From Thelonectria olida (lineage: Eukaryota > Ascomycota > Sordariomycetes > Hypocreales > Nectriaceae): DNA of 64,000 nt. Of the stretch, positions 30,370 through 40,020 are shown piece by piece. A model generated the notes under the pieces. It was not told where the DNA came from. It made no database searches and worked only from the letters and a program-made list of their open reading frames with translations. The stretch lies in contig JAGPYM010000011.1 of NCBI GenBank assembly GCA_020736575.1, positions 1 to 64,000 on the forward strand, in the 5' to 3' direction. The number at the start of each line of letters is the position of its first letter. The stretch's first letter is position 1. Both the position numbers and the translations under genes were made by a program.

Positions 30370-33276
30370 ATGGCCCTCGGGGTCATCGAGTCGACGCCGC
30401 CCTCGCCAAGCTTTACCAACCCTGATCTCAACTCCAGCACCATCGTCTCTCCCGGCTCGTGGTACAACCTCTCCGCCTGGTCCGTCAACGTGACTCGCTA
30501 TGCGCCGCTCCTCGAGGACCTCGTCTGGGCTGGTCCCCGAATCGTGAAGAAGCTTGGCTCCTATATTGCTCTCCCCGATACTCCCGAATCTCCCGCCCAC
30601 CGCTACATCCCCGAGCCTGCCGACGCAGCCGCCCTCCACCTCGATCCCGCCGTGCGGTTACAAGACGTAATGGAGCCCCTCGTCGCCCGCGGAGCCCTTG
30701 CCGAAGGTGCTCTCGACAGTATAGTCACCAACTCTGCACCCGTTCCCCCATCACCGCGCCTCTCTGTCGATGGTGCTCGTGGTCTTGGTAGTGTTTTTGG
30801 CTATGCCACAAGCAAATGGGCCTTATGCTGTATTGCCATGGCTGTCATCCTAAACCGAACTCACATCTTCGCTGCAACTCGAAGACGTCTCCGACTCCGA
30901 TGGCCAACGCGCCTCCTAATTCGATTTATTCCCGTCGTCTTGCTTATTCTACAAGTTCGTCGGCTACTTCAGTCTATACAATGCCAGACATCTCCCGACT
31001 TCGCCGAGCTACGATGGGGGAATGCAAGCAAGAGTTCGGATCTCATGTTCTCACAGACCAACGTCTTTCTGAATACTCTAAGCTCCGTCCTCTTAATTTC
31101 CCCTAGTGATGAGCAGTCTTGTCTTGCCGTCCGCATGATCCCTAAGGACGAATCCGGTTCGGCTCATGACCTTTCCGGTTCCTTGTATCTCCTGTGGCCC
31201 CTCTTCGGGACCTTCTGTCTGAGCCAGTTTTTTGAAACCATCTCCTGTGCCGTACATGGCAGACCTGTTGCTCCTGAGACTGGTATGACACTGTTTGAGC
31301 AGTCTCTTGCCTTTGCTGAGGCTGAAGCTGCCATCAGCAACCAGCTTGGCTGGGGTGTATTCTCAAAGACTCGAGGTACTGAGGAAGGATCAACGGTTCT
31401 TGGAAGCGCCATTGCCCTCAGCCGTTCCATGATCATGAAGCGAGTCAACACGCCTCCAGAAGTTCTTCTTGTTGCTCTTCTCTCAGCCATGACACATATT
31501 ACTAGTCACGTCTTGGGCATATTTGATCTGCAAGCCAAATATCGGCTTGTTAGTACAGGGTTTTGGGGGCTTTGCTTCATGGGGAGTATTGTGTGGAGCG
31601 CCTTCACCTTTGACCTGGACAATCCATCTTCTCAGGGCCTTCTAAGGTTTCCGACTGTGTGCATTGTCGGCTTTGTTCCGCACGTTCTCGTCTTGATGGG
31701 CATCGTTATGTGTGTCTCTATTTATGGCATAGCCTTGCTCCTTTCTGCCTTGTCACCGCCGACCAATCAAGACACGGCCTCTATGTCCTTTCGCCAAAGG
31801 ATTTCAAATGCTCACGAAAATATGCAGGCAAACGTATCCCTATCAGAGATCCGTATCACTCGAGAGATGGATTTCTATACGGCGCTCCTCCGAACCGGCT
31901 TTGGCGCTATCACAATGGCCAGTGAAGCCGTATACCTCAACGAAGATTCCGGTCTCAGCATCAAATGGCGTACCTGGCTTGAGGAGGAGCGATTCAAGGA
32001 GGTCGAGGAGCTTCAGAGGAAGTTCCTGGGTAGCGGAATGCCAGACTCACGGAATGATCAAATCGGGGTCATTGGCCTCATCCCAGTCAAGGGGGGCCCA
32101 GCCATTGCGTCCAACGGATTTGCCAGAGAGCGCGCCGCCCAAAAGATCCCCAAAGGGCGTGGGGAACGAAGCCTACGTGTGGGTATTGGGGCTGCAGAGA
32201 GGAGCTCACGGTGGCTCATGGCTTTGGAATTCTTGTTAAGTATCAACAGGCTCCTGGCAAGAGTAGGTGCCAAATGTGTGCTCTGGTGTCTCGGCGCATT
32301 GCGAATCCGATATCAACCTGCCTGGTTGCTCTGGCTTGCTAGGCATCCTAAAAGCATCAAGAACCAGAAATCCACTGAGCGAAAGGAGAGACGACCTCGA
32401 GGAAGCTCACGCTTTCCCTTTAATGAGAATGGGCGGATTCCTAGAACTGAGGGTATTGATGTAGAGGCCGAGTTCAGACGGACCGCTGCAATTCAGGATG
32501 AGGAAGCCCTCGACCAGGACTTGTACTCATATTGGTTGAAAGGCGGATGGTGGGGGTCAACCGACTCGAGTGGCGACTTTGAACCGCACCCAGATGATGA
32601 TGATTTTGACACTACGAGTGTTATGTCAATGTCAACGAGGGGCGGTGATACGGACGATGAGAATGGCTGGGAATCCGAGGAAGATGACGGCCAGCGTACC
32701 CCGACACAACGCTCGCCGCAACTGTCACGCCAAAGCACTCCATTTGTTGACAGCCCAATGCAGATCTCGGACCTGGCCCGATTGCTGCACCCCACCAATC
32801 CAGATGAACGAGAAGAGGCCAGGAAGCTGTCTGCCCATCTCCAGGACAATGGCATCATGACGCGATCCAAATACCGGCGCATGGAGCAATTACAGCGAAC
32901 CAGGATTCTGACAACGCCTGGATCCGGCCTCCTTCACCAAACAGGGCGTCCCTCAGCAGCACCTACAAATCGCAATACCAAGTTGAGCCCAGATGAAGAG
33001 GAGCGGTTGTTGGAACAGCTGCTTCTCTCACGGCGACAGGCGGGACCAACAGGCCAGAGGAGTTCAACAACATGGGAGGAGGGCGGTACGGGATTCGGCA
33101 GCGACGGACCCCAGTGCGTCGTCTGCCAAAGCTCTCCGCGAACCATCATCGTTTGGCCTTGCCGGTGTCTGAGCCTGTGTGACGACTGTCGCGTGTCTCT
33201 GGCCATGAACAATTTTGATAAATGTGTGTGCTGTCGCCGGGAAGTCATCAGTTTCAGTCGCATATTCGTACCCTAG
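30370..33276 (+). CDS. Multi-pass membrane RING-finger E3 ubiquitin ligase, Asi1/Asi3-like
   Basis: Intronless 968-aa protein. The N-terminal half has several hydrophobic segments, for example WALCCIAMAVIL, FIPVVLLILQV, LYLLWPLFGTFCLSQFFETI, a VLLVALLSAMTHITSHVLGI segment, TGFWGLCFMGSIVW and FVPHVLVLMGIVMCVSIYGI. A cytosolic or nucleoplasmic basic and acidic region follows (FEPHPDDDDFDTTS). The extreme C-terminus is a C3HC4-type RING: CVVCQSSPRTIIVWPCRCLS, then CDDC and CVCCRR, ending ISFSRIFVP. Multi-pass topology with a terminal RING matches yeast Asi1/Asi3, inner-nuclear-membrane ligases for protein quality control. The assignment rests on architecture rather than close sequence recall. 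The start at 30370 follows a CT-rich leader. Confidence 0.82.
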   Translation: MALGVIESTPPSPSFTNPDLNSSTIVSPGSWYNLSAWSVNVTRYAPLLEDLVWAGPRIVKKLGSYIALPDTPESPAHRYIPEPADAAALHLDPAVRLQDVMEPLVARGALAEGALDSIVTNSAPVPPSPRLSVDGARGLGSVFGYATSKWALCCIAMAVILNRTHIFAATRRRLRLRWPTRLLIRFIPVVLLILQVRRLLQSIQCQTSPDFAELRWGNASKSSDLMFSQTNVFLNTLSSVLLISPSDEQSCLAVRMIPKDESGSAHDLSGSLYLLWPLFGTFCLSQFFETISCAVHGRPVAPETGMTLFEQSLAFAEAEAAISNQLGWGVFSKTRGTEEGSTVLGSAIALSRSMIMKRVNTPPEVLLVALLSAMTHITSHVLGIFDLQAKYRLVSTGFWGLCFMGSIVWSAFTFDLDNPSSQGLLRFPTVCIVGFVPHVLVLMGIVMCVSIYGIALLLSALSPPTNQDTASMSFRQRISNAHENMQANVSLSEIRITREMDFYTALLRTGFGAITMASEAVYLNEDSGLSIKWRTWLEEERFKEVEELQRKFLGSGMPDSRNDQIGVIGLIPVKGGPAIASNGFARERAAQKIPKGRGERSLRVGIGAAERSSRWLMALEFLLSINRLLARVGAKCVLWCLGALRIRYQPAWLLWLARHPKSIKNQKSTERKERRPRGSSRFPFNENGRIPRTEGIDVEAEFRRTAAIQDEEALDQDLYSYWLKGGWWGSTDSSGDFEPHPDDDDFDTTSVMSMSTRGGDTDDENGWESEEDDGQRTPTQRSPQLSRQSTPFVDSPMQISDLARLLHPTNPDEREEARKLSAHLQDNGIMTRSKYRRMEQLQRTRILTTPGSGLLHQTGRPSAAPTNRNTKLSPDEEERLLEQLLLSRRQAGPTGQRSSTTWEEGGTGFGSDGPQCVVCQSSPRTIIVWPCRCLSLCDDCRVSLAMNNFDKCVCCRREVISFSRIFVP

Positions 33277-33533
33277 CTTGCCTACCTTAAGCGAAGATGG
33301 AGCACAGCAACATTCCCTTGAAGAGTCGGGGGACCGCAAGGAAGAAGTCGAGCAAGGACAAGGAAACGATACCAGAACGAATACAATGGGCTTTCTCTTT
33401 TGGTTACTCTTACGTTGTATTTTGATTGATGGAGTTTGGTAGCACATAACGAGTCACTTATGGCATAGCAGAGGAGCTTGTGTAATTCATTTCCATGACA
33501 CCAAATTGATGGCAGTAGCATTTGTCTTGGCTT

Positions 33534-34400
33534 CTACATAGCAGCCCATTCGATGCAGAACGTCCGCACCTGACCCTGTGGTGATGTCTCCGATGCTGGT
33601 GGTCGGCCTCCTATTAAGAACGCCTTCTTCACAGCAGTTGCTAGACGACCCCCAGTTACGATGTCGAGAACTGGAATATCCTCGTCCCAGTCGTACTGAC
33701 TTGCCATGAAGTGGGCGTGGAATCGCAGAGGATCTCCAGGGTACACGCTGTATTTAGCACCGAACCGCAGGCCGGGAGTCATGTGGTACCCAGAACTCAA
33801 TAAGAATCGACACAGGGGACCTTCAGTAGGCTTGAAAGCTTCGGCAACACGGTCCACCGTTGGTGAGATGAGGAAACCACTTGACGTAGGTGTGACGCCG
33901 AGAGATTTAACTCCAGTGTTGGGCTGACGGGAGGAGTCTGATGGATTACTAGAGAATATGGCACCATCATCGACACTGGCGGCAGTCGACTTCTTGGGCC
34001 GCAAAGCAGACACACCACGACGCTCCGCAACCTCTGCTATCTTCTTTGCATTTTTCTCGGCCAGGACTCTCTGGGCAGTCTGCTTCCGCGTCTTCAGCGA
34101 GTCCAGGTAGGCCCTCCTCGCTTCTGGGTCGGGATTCCGCAACACAAGTTGGTGGGCGACTACATCGTCTACGAGATAAGCCACCTTTCGCTTCAAGAGG
34201 GCCTCGGCTTCTTCAGGGCGAAGCTCCACGGGGAGGCCGAGAAAGATGTTCTGTGTCGGCTGCTGCGGGGCAGTGCCAACAAGCGTGCCATTGACGTTTT
34301 CGGTGCGGCGAAGGAAGCCAGCAGCCTCCGCATCAAAGATGAGATAGCGCCCGGCGATCTTGGAGATACGAACGGGATTCGATGCTGGTGAAGCAGACAT
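33534..34400 (-). CDS. sen34: tRNA-splicing endonuclease catalytic subunit Sen34
   Basis: One of two catalytic subunits of the TSEN complex; it cleaves pre-tRNA at the 3' splice site. Intronless, 288 aa. The N-terminal domain includes RISKIAGRYLIFDAEAAGFL and a LPVELRPEEAEALLKRKVAY stretch. The C-terminal nuclease fold holds LSSGYHMTPGLRFGAKYSVY, PGDPLRFHAHFMA and GRLATAVKKAFLI, which supply the Tyr, His and Lys of the RNase A-like catalytic triad, all present. It is tandem with ELP4 and converges with the RING ligase gene. Confidence 0.95.
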   Translation of the reverse strand: MSASPASNPVRISKIAGRYLIFDAEAAGFLRRTENVNGTLVGTAPQQPTQNIFLGLPVELRPEEAEALLKRKVAYLVDDVVAHQLVLRNPDPEARRAYLDSLKTRKQTAQRVLAEKNAKKIAEVAERRGVSALRPKKSTAASVDDGAIFSSNPSDSSRQPNTGVKSLGVTPTSSGFLISPTVDRVAEAFKPTEGPLCRFLLSSGYHMTPGLRFGAKYSVYPGDPLRFHAHFMASQYDWDEDIPVLDIVTGGRLATAVKKAFLIGGRPPASETSPQGQVRTFCIEWAAM

Positions 34401-34878
34401 GGTGTTTCTATACTAAGCAGCATTGGTTAGCGAGGGCTCAATGGTCTGCAAGTCGAAGTGAAAAGGGTGCAAAGCAAGACAGCATCATAAGTCGTCTTCG
34501 TAATTTTATTGTGTGTCGTCACAGGAATCAGTGGATTGACAGATAATAAAGTCATAATCATCGTGTCTTTAAGAGGCGGGAAAGAAGGAAATGTTTGGGA
34601 CCTACCATCTGATGCAGAGTGTGTTGATCAGGAAAAGAGAAGGGAAGAAAGATTTTTGAAGCTGGAGCTTGCTGATGTAGTCAAATTTTTTTTTTTTAGC
34701 TTAGTGGAGCTAACTCAGTCAGGTATCGAATGGTGTGGCCTCCGATAAGGATAAGATAAGAAAGAGCCCAGTCCAGGGTAGTTTCATTAAAATGGAAGAT
34801 GTTCTCCGTAATGGAGAAGAATGAGTTGCAGCTTGCAAAAGAGTGTGTGTATGTCTCGTCTAGAAATCCGCGTCTTCT
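34401..34878. other. Intergenic region SEN34-ELP4
   Basis: 478 bp between tandem minus-strand genes, containing the sen34 promoter and elp4 terminator. A T-rich tract (about 34684-34700) is present. No gene was recognised. Confidence 0.5.
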
Positions 34879-36077
34879 TCAAAAGTCGAGGCTCTCCTTC
34901 TTGGGCTCGTTAGTCTTGGGCGTCTTTTCAAGCGGGTCGTCATCGCCAACAGGCGGCAGGCTAAACGGCGTGATCACAAGACCGTTGGAGCTGCTGAGCT
35001 TGAACGAAAGGTCCTCTCGACTCCAAGTGCCCTCCAAGCCCCCTCCTTTCTCATGGAAAACAGGGAGACTGTGAGCTCGAAGCATGCCTTGACACTTGTC
35101 TTCGCTACCAGGCTCCCGGGCGATAGGTGCTTGATGTTGTAAAGGAATCAACTCCAACACTCCATCAGAAAGCAACTCTATCCATCTCGACAAGCCCGAA
35201 GATCTTGGATAGAGGGTGATCGGAAGGGTCAGAAGGGCCGTGGCTTGTGTCGGAAACTGGCGCAATAGTGCCCTCAAGGCATGTAAAAATTGGAGGATTT
35301 CGCGTGGCTGGCTAGCGACGGAGGTGTACGACGTCGGCGAAAGAAGACTAGGCACAATAATCCTGTGGATAGTGGAGGGCGATGAGTTCTTTAGCCTCGA
35401 GGTGACTTCGGCTATGAATTTTTTGAAGGGTGCCTGGGAGGGCGATGCCAGTGGTCCATCGATGGGTGAAGCGTAAAACTGGCCTTTGACGACGCTGTTT
35501 TCAAGGCGCTTGGAGAGGTCAAACGTATGGCAGAAAGGGGCAGCGCCTTGTCCGGGGCCCAATGAAGCTTGAGGCCCTGAGATTCGGTTAGCTGGTTCTG
35601 TCCATCTGGTCAAGGTTGAAAGTGTGTGCCGAGTGTACCTCTGACTGGCACATTGCGCTGTCCAAGAGTCTCATAGCGCCATGCAATCTTCATCTTTTCA
35701 TCCGAAGACGACGAAGGCTTGCTACTCTTGGAGCCACCCGGATTTCCAAGCCCAGGAAGCTCTCGCCGCCAGGCATCATTGAATCCCAAAAGATGAACAT
35801 GATGGCCTTGGACAAGCCCCTCGGCGGCGTAGTATCGCAAAAGAACACCTCCAAAATCGGTGGTGCCAGTTTCTTCTATGAGAAGAGAAGTACCCATGGG
35901 CATTCCGACGTGTCCAGCAAGTAATTGGTCCAGTGATTGTGTGCCGGTTGAGGTGGTCAGTCTTCCATCGAGAGGCGATGGCCTCGTGCCTGGCGCAAGA
36001 GACTTCTCTTGTCGAGCGACGGGGGTCGAAGAAGGGCCGGAAGACCCGATGACGACGTTGCGCTTGCGAAATGACAT
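34879..36077 (-). CDS. elp4: Elongator complex subunit Elp4
   Basis: RecA-like subunit of the Elp4-Elp5-Elp6 ring of Elongator, which binds tRNA and supports wobble-uridine modification. Two exons (36077-35639 and 35576-34879) give 378 aa. The start MSFRKRNVVIGSSGPSS is followed by a TSTGTQSLDQLLAGHVGMPM stretch and SLLIEETGTTDFGGVLLRYY, the PAXNEB/Elp4 hallmark. Then come MKIAWRYE, APFCHTFDLSKRL and IHRIIVPSLLSP. The frame is open upstream to 36140 but the first ATG is at 36077. It diverges from RPB8. Confidence 0.94.
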
Positions 36078-36418
36078 GGCTGCGAATACCGCAAACAAAT
36101 AAAAACGAAGAAACAACGCCAGACGTGAAAGATGTAACAAGTAAGTGATTTGTTAGAATTTCCGGGTCGTTCTCTCTTCATCGCCACGCCTTTGTGTGTG
36201 TGCCCCGCTTAGACAATACGTCAGGCTTTAGTTAACGTTGATGGACAATTTTTATGCACCTAAACCCCACTATCCGCTTCTATCAAGCTCTTTTACTATT
36301 TTCTCGAGCCTCAACCCAGACAATTTTTCCTCTCAACCTGCGCCCAACCTGATCCCGCGACGACTCCGAGCCAATCCCCCAATCATCCTCTCGCCCAAAA
36401 CCTCTCTCATAGTCCACC
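36078..36418. promoter_or_regulatory. Divergent promoter ELP4/RPB8
   Basis: 341 bp between the divergent starts of elp4 and rpb8. The RPB8-proximal half is strongly C- and T-rich on the plus strand, a usual fungal leader feature. No TATA box is obvious. Confidence 0.5.
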
Positions 36419-36931
36419 ATGTCCGGCGGCGGCGACGCAACCCTCTTTGAGGAATCCTTCACCATCACCGACTATGATCAGTCCAAGTACGACCGCGTCG
36501 CCCGCATCTCCTGCACCTCCAGCGACTCGCAGACGGTCATGACGCTTGACATCAACATCGAGCTCTTCCCCTGCGCCGTCTCTGACACCCTCCATGTCGT
36601 CCTCTCCACCACCCTCGCCCTCGACGGCACAAAGGACGACGACAAGGGTTGGCGCGACGTCGGCAAGAACGGCGATGCGCCCGCCACCATTGCCGACTTG
36701 TACGACTACGTGTGCTACGGAAAGATTTACAAGTTTGAGGAGACCTATGACGGGAACAACATGTGCGTTTCTCAAGCCTTACATGCCGCTTTATCTCCCT
36801 TGGTATGCTGATCTAGTACATACAGTAACGCCTACGTTTCCTTCGGTGGCCTCCTCATGTCCCTACAAGGCCCCGTCAAGAAGCTCACGCCCCTCCGCGT
36901 CGACAATGCCTACTTGCTGGTCAAGAAATAA
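36419..36931 (+). CDS. rpb8: RNA polymerase I/II/III common subunit Rpb8
   Basis: Shared structural subunit (ABC14.5) of all three nuclear RNA polymerases. Two exons (36419-36762 and 36826-36931) give 149 aa, the usual size. Diagnostic segments are TLFEESFTITDYDQSKYDRV near the N-terminus, LDINIELFPC, DLYDYVCYGKIYKFEE, and after the intron INAYVSFGGLLMSLQGP and LRVDNAYLLVKK at the C-terminus. It converges on the Nudix gene, with 195 bp between stops. Confidence 0.96.
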
Positions 36932-37126
36932 GACGAAAAACAAAGCCGTAACACGGGAGAAGGGTGGTGGTTTTCTACTTGGTCTAGATCCCCTCATGAT
37001 ACCCAACAAGCGAACAAAAGCTCGTGCCCAAACAAAGGAGGCTTCCATTTCTTCCTCGAGAGAATTGCCGCTGCTTTCTCCCTTCTCCCACTACGCCACA
37101 AACCCCAAAAGTGTCGATATGCTCTT

Positions 37127-38059
37127 TCACGAAGCTGGGCGCCAATTGCTTTGATGCGGACCAGGAAACGGGATATCTCGACGCACCCTCCTCTTGATTT
37201 GCGCAAGTTCAGGCTCATTCTCTTTGGACAAAATCCCATGACGAATAAAGAAATCTAGCGTGACGAGCGCACAGTTGGGCTTGTACCGCCCCTCGGCCAA
37301 GTCCCGCTTGATCTGGTCGACATCGCAGAGCTCAAACTTCTCAACCTCACCGTCCTTGGGCTGGGGCACCACGGCATCCTCTTCATTGGCAGGTAGTTCG
37401 AGATCGTAGACCCATTGGCACTCGGGGTAAATAAAGCCGCCCTCGCCCACCTTGTCCGCGTCAGTGATGTACACGTACGTGACGTTGCCCACAAACTTGG
37501 CGCGGCCCCGGACCATGGCGTCGGGAAGGCTGGCTTCCTCGTCGGCCTCGCGGATGACGCACTCGAAGGGGTCCTCGCCCGTCATTAGGCCGCCGGCGAC
37601 GGTGTTGTCCAACATGCCTGGGAAGGTCGACTTGTTGGCGGCGCGGGTAGGGATCCAAAGCTTTACGCCGTGAGGGGCTGATGCGTCCTTGACGTAGGCA
37701 GTCATATGGACGCCGTAGCGCATTGTGCCAATGAGACCCATGGCAGCACGCTCCATACTGAAGAGCAGTTCGCCCTTGCGACCGTATACGGGCCACAGCT
37801 CGTCTCGCCATCCACGCAGCAGGGGAAACGTGCCCTTCTCTCGCCAGTAAGCAGCCAAGGCGGCCACCCGCGCTGTGCGGCCTTCTTCAGTGGGCAGCCT
37901 GAAGAGAGTAACGGTGCGGTTCTTGTCGTTGAAATCCATGTCGCCCTTGACGCTGACGGGGACTTTGAGCAACTCCTGGAAGACACGATCGAGGATGTAG
38001 CCGATGGGATAAGGACCGTCTTCATCTTCCCACACGAGGGTGTAGAGCCCGTCACTCAT
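37127..38059 (-). CDS. Nudix hydrolase with N-terminal DUF4743 domain
   Basis: 310 aa as drawn. The DUF4743-like N-terminal half (YTLVWEDEDGPYPIGYILDR) is followed by a complete Nudix box from G at LMTGEDPFE through CVIREADEEASLPD, matching GX5EX7REUXEE. Plant members of this family (Nudix 20/24) and the yeast YJR142W type hydrolyse damaged thiamine diphosphate forms; that substrate is inferred from family only. The ATG at 38059 is in frame, but the family normally extends further: an upstream ATG at 38195 encodes MALRTNIDLIDDVDM, which resembles the missing N-terminus. The best splice pair (GTATGG near 38151 to CGCAG near 38086) joins it out of frame, so the true 5' structure is unresolved. 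Confidence 0.85.
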   Translation of the reverse strand: MSDGLYTLVWEDEDGPYPIGYILDRVFQELLKVPVSVKGDMDFNDKNRTVTLFRLPTEEGRTARVAALAAYWREKGTFPLLRGWRDELWPVYGRKGELLFSMERAAMGLIGTMRYGVHMTAYVKDASAPHGVKLWIPTRAANKSTFPGMLDNTVAGGLMTGEDPFECVIREADEEASLPDAMVRGRAKFVGNVTYVYITDADKVGEGGFIYPECQWVYDLELPANEEDAVVPQPKDGEVEKFELCDVDQIKRDLAEGRYKPNCALVTLDFFIRHGILSKENEPELAQIKRRVRRDIPFPGPHQSNWRPAS

Positions 38060-38900
38060 GGTCTTGTACGCGTCTGGTTTGGTATCTGCGTAAGGGAAAC
38101 TAGATGATGGTGTAAGTCACGTATTCGAGTTTGGTCACGACCGTTCCATACATGTCGACATCGTCGATGAGGTCAATGTTGGTTCTCAAAGCCATCTTGA
38201 GCAACGAGTCTTCTGGTTTTGGCAGAATCTTGTGATGCAAATGTCTAAGTGAGTAACACTTGTGTCCAAGAGACTTGAAATTGAGGTTGGGTGAGTGAAA
38301 GAATGAGATCAAAGGCCGATGCAAGCTCAGTTGAAGATGCGGTCTTTTATAGGCGATGGCCCGGAACGTGTTAGGCATGTACAGTGTCCAGGTAGTCGTC
38401 AGAGCCGGAGAAGCAAAGCCGAGTAGTTACGACTCAAAAGGATGATGAGGTGTTGCTCTCGGTGAGGACGAATTCGGGTCGAGATTGACAAGGATGGATG
38501 GAGTGGAGAGGGGGCCAGTAACTGGTTGGTTCGTGCTAGTTTTGGAGTAGAATCATCGTGGCTGTTCTATGAATTACTGCGATCGCTGCGACCCACGTCT
38601 GCGGTATAAAGACGTTGAAGTGCCGATCTACTCACGCCCATTCTTAGATATAATTGACCCGTTATTAGTTATCTCAAACGACAAGCACTTGACTCTTTTA
38701 TCTCAGCAACAACAACATCATTGCCTCCCTCTTCCAGTTACCCAGTATTTGATGCCGAGAGTAAGTGATCTCATCTCAGCCCTACCTGCGTAGGGGAGCT
38801 TACCCTGCAGCCCCGCGTGAGAAATTCGGCATCATACAAGGTCTCATCCTCTCACATCAAAAACACCAACCAGAACATCACCAACTCTCACTTCGTCAAG
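38060..38900. promoter_or_regulatory. Divergent region Nudix/OPI10, with probable Nudix 5' exon
   Basis: It includes the putative Nudix first exon (38195 to about 38152, minus strand) and the promoters of both genes. The opi10-proximal end is CT/CA-rich. No RNA gene was recognised. Confidence 0.45.
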
Positions 38901-39500
38901 ATGTCCTCCTCTCCTCTCTTCGGCATCGTCCCCGCGGGCCAGCCTCTCATAACTCAGCCCTCCTCAACCCCCTCGCCCACCTCACTGCTCTACGCCCTTC
39001 CCGTCGCAAAACCATTCTCGCACATCGTCGTCCTCATGCTCCCCGGCGTCGCCCTTCCTCCAGGGACCGCCGCAGCAATCTACCTCGCCACGGCCTCGGA
39101 TCCCTCCAACTTCAAGTTCCTCGGCGCAATCGGCCCCGGGAAGGAGAGTGCCATGTTCAAGATCTCGGGCGGCGGCAGCGGCGCTTCGGGCGAATTCCTG
39201 ATCGGCGTGTCCGTCGAGGCCGAGGACGCCGTGGCTGCGCAGCTTCAGCAGAAAGCCGCGAACCAGGGACCCGGCAATGCCATGGTGGCGGCTGGAGCAT
39301 CATCGTCGTCTCAGCCAAGTACCGTCGTGCTGGCTCAGCGCATTATCCAGAACGCATTCAACTTTCTCTCTAGTTTCAGCGGCACTGCGGGGCCTGGTGG
39401 CGTCGAGGTTGTACCCTTGAAGGCCTTTGAGGAATGGTGGCGCAAGTTTGAGTCTCGTGTGCGATCAGATCCGAGTTTCCTCGAGAGACAGTCTGATTGA
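38901..39500 (+). CDS. opi10: OPI10/Hikeshi family Hsp70 nuclear import factor
   Basis: Single-exon 199-aa protein. It starts MSSSPLFGIVPAGQPLIT, followed by KPFSHIVVLMLPGVALPPGT and PSNFKFLGAIGPGKESAMFK, the conserved FG-Nup-binding N-terminal domain of Hikeshi/Opi10. The C-terminal half has IIQNAFNFLSSF and FEEWWRKFESRVRSDPSFLE, also family-typical. Human Hikeshi carries Hsp70 into the nucleus under heat stress; the yeast orthologue was named for an inositol phenotype. It converges with YND1. Confidence 0.95.
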   Translation: MSSSPLFGIVPAGQPLITQPSSTPSPTSLLYALPVAKPFSHIVVLMLPGVALPPGTAAAIYLATASDPSNFKFLGAIGPGKESAMFKISGGGSGASGEFLIGVSVEAEDAVAAQLQQKAANQGPGNAMVAAGASSSSQPSTVVLAQRIIQNAFNFLSSFSGTAGPGGVEVVPLKAFEEWWRKFESRVRSDPSFLERQSD

Positions 39501-40020
39501 CCAGGTTATGGGCTTTGGACAGGAGTTGAGGGCGTTGCTGGAGAAAGCCATTCTCACGAGACGAAGGATTTTAGTTTGCGTTGCCAAGGGTTTGACTTGG
39601 TTAACTGGAAAGTGTAAGAGATGGATCGAAATTGAGTTCCTTCGTTGGGGGTGCGTAGATTATACGGATGTAACAATAGTTATGAAGAAGCGATTTGCTT
39701 CACCATAAATATGACTGAATTCGCTGGATGTTTCCATAATATTTGCTCACACTAAGCCTGCCATCTCTTGCCTGCCTGCACTAGGCAATCACTGCAAAAG
39801 CCCCCGAGATGCCATGTACATCTGCAATCTTTAGAAACAAGAAGCTGCTACGAGACAAACGCCAGCAAGACGGATCCCAGTGCATACGGTTTCCAACGAA
39901 CGCGGGTATTCCCCGTTCCCAGTCCCCCGTCCGAACGCCAAAGTCAAAGATAGGTGACCATCCTAACAAGTTTCATCTCATACACACATGTCCATTTCCC
40001 CAACCAATCCCAATCCCACT
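39501..40020. other. 3' intergenic region OPI10-YND1
   Basis: 520 bp between convergent genes, containing both 3' ends. AT-rich stretches suited to polyadenylation are seen. No gene was recognised. Confidence 0.5.

Noticed and set aside
10140..36077. Apparent cluster of tRNA-maturation genes (CCA1, SEN34, ELP4)
   Set aside because: They are spread over 26 kb with unrelated genes between. Chance proximity of common housekeeping genes is sufficient.
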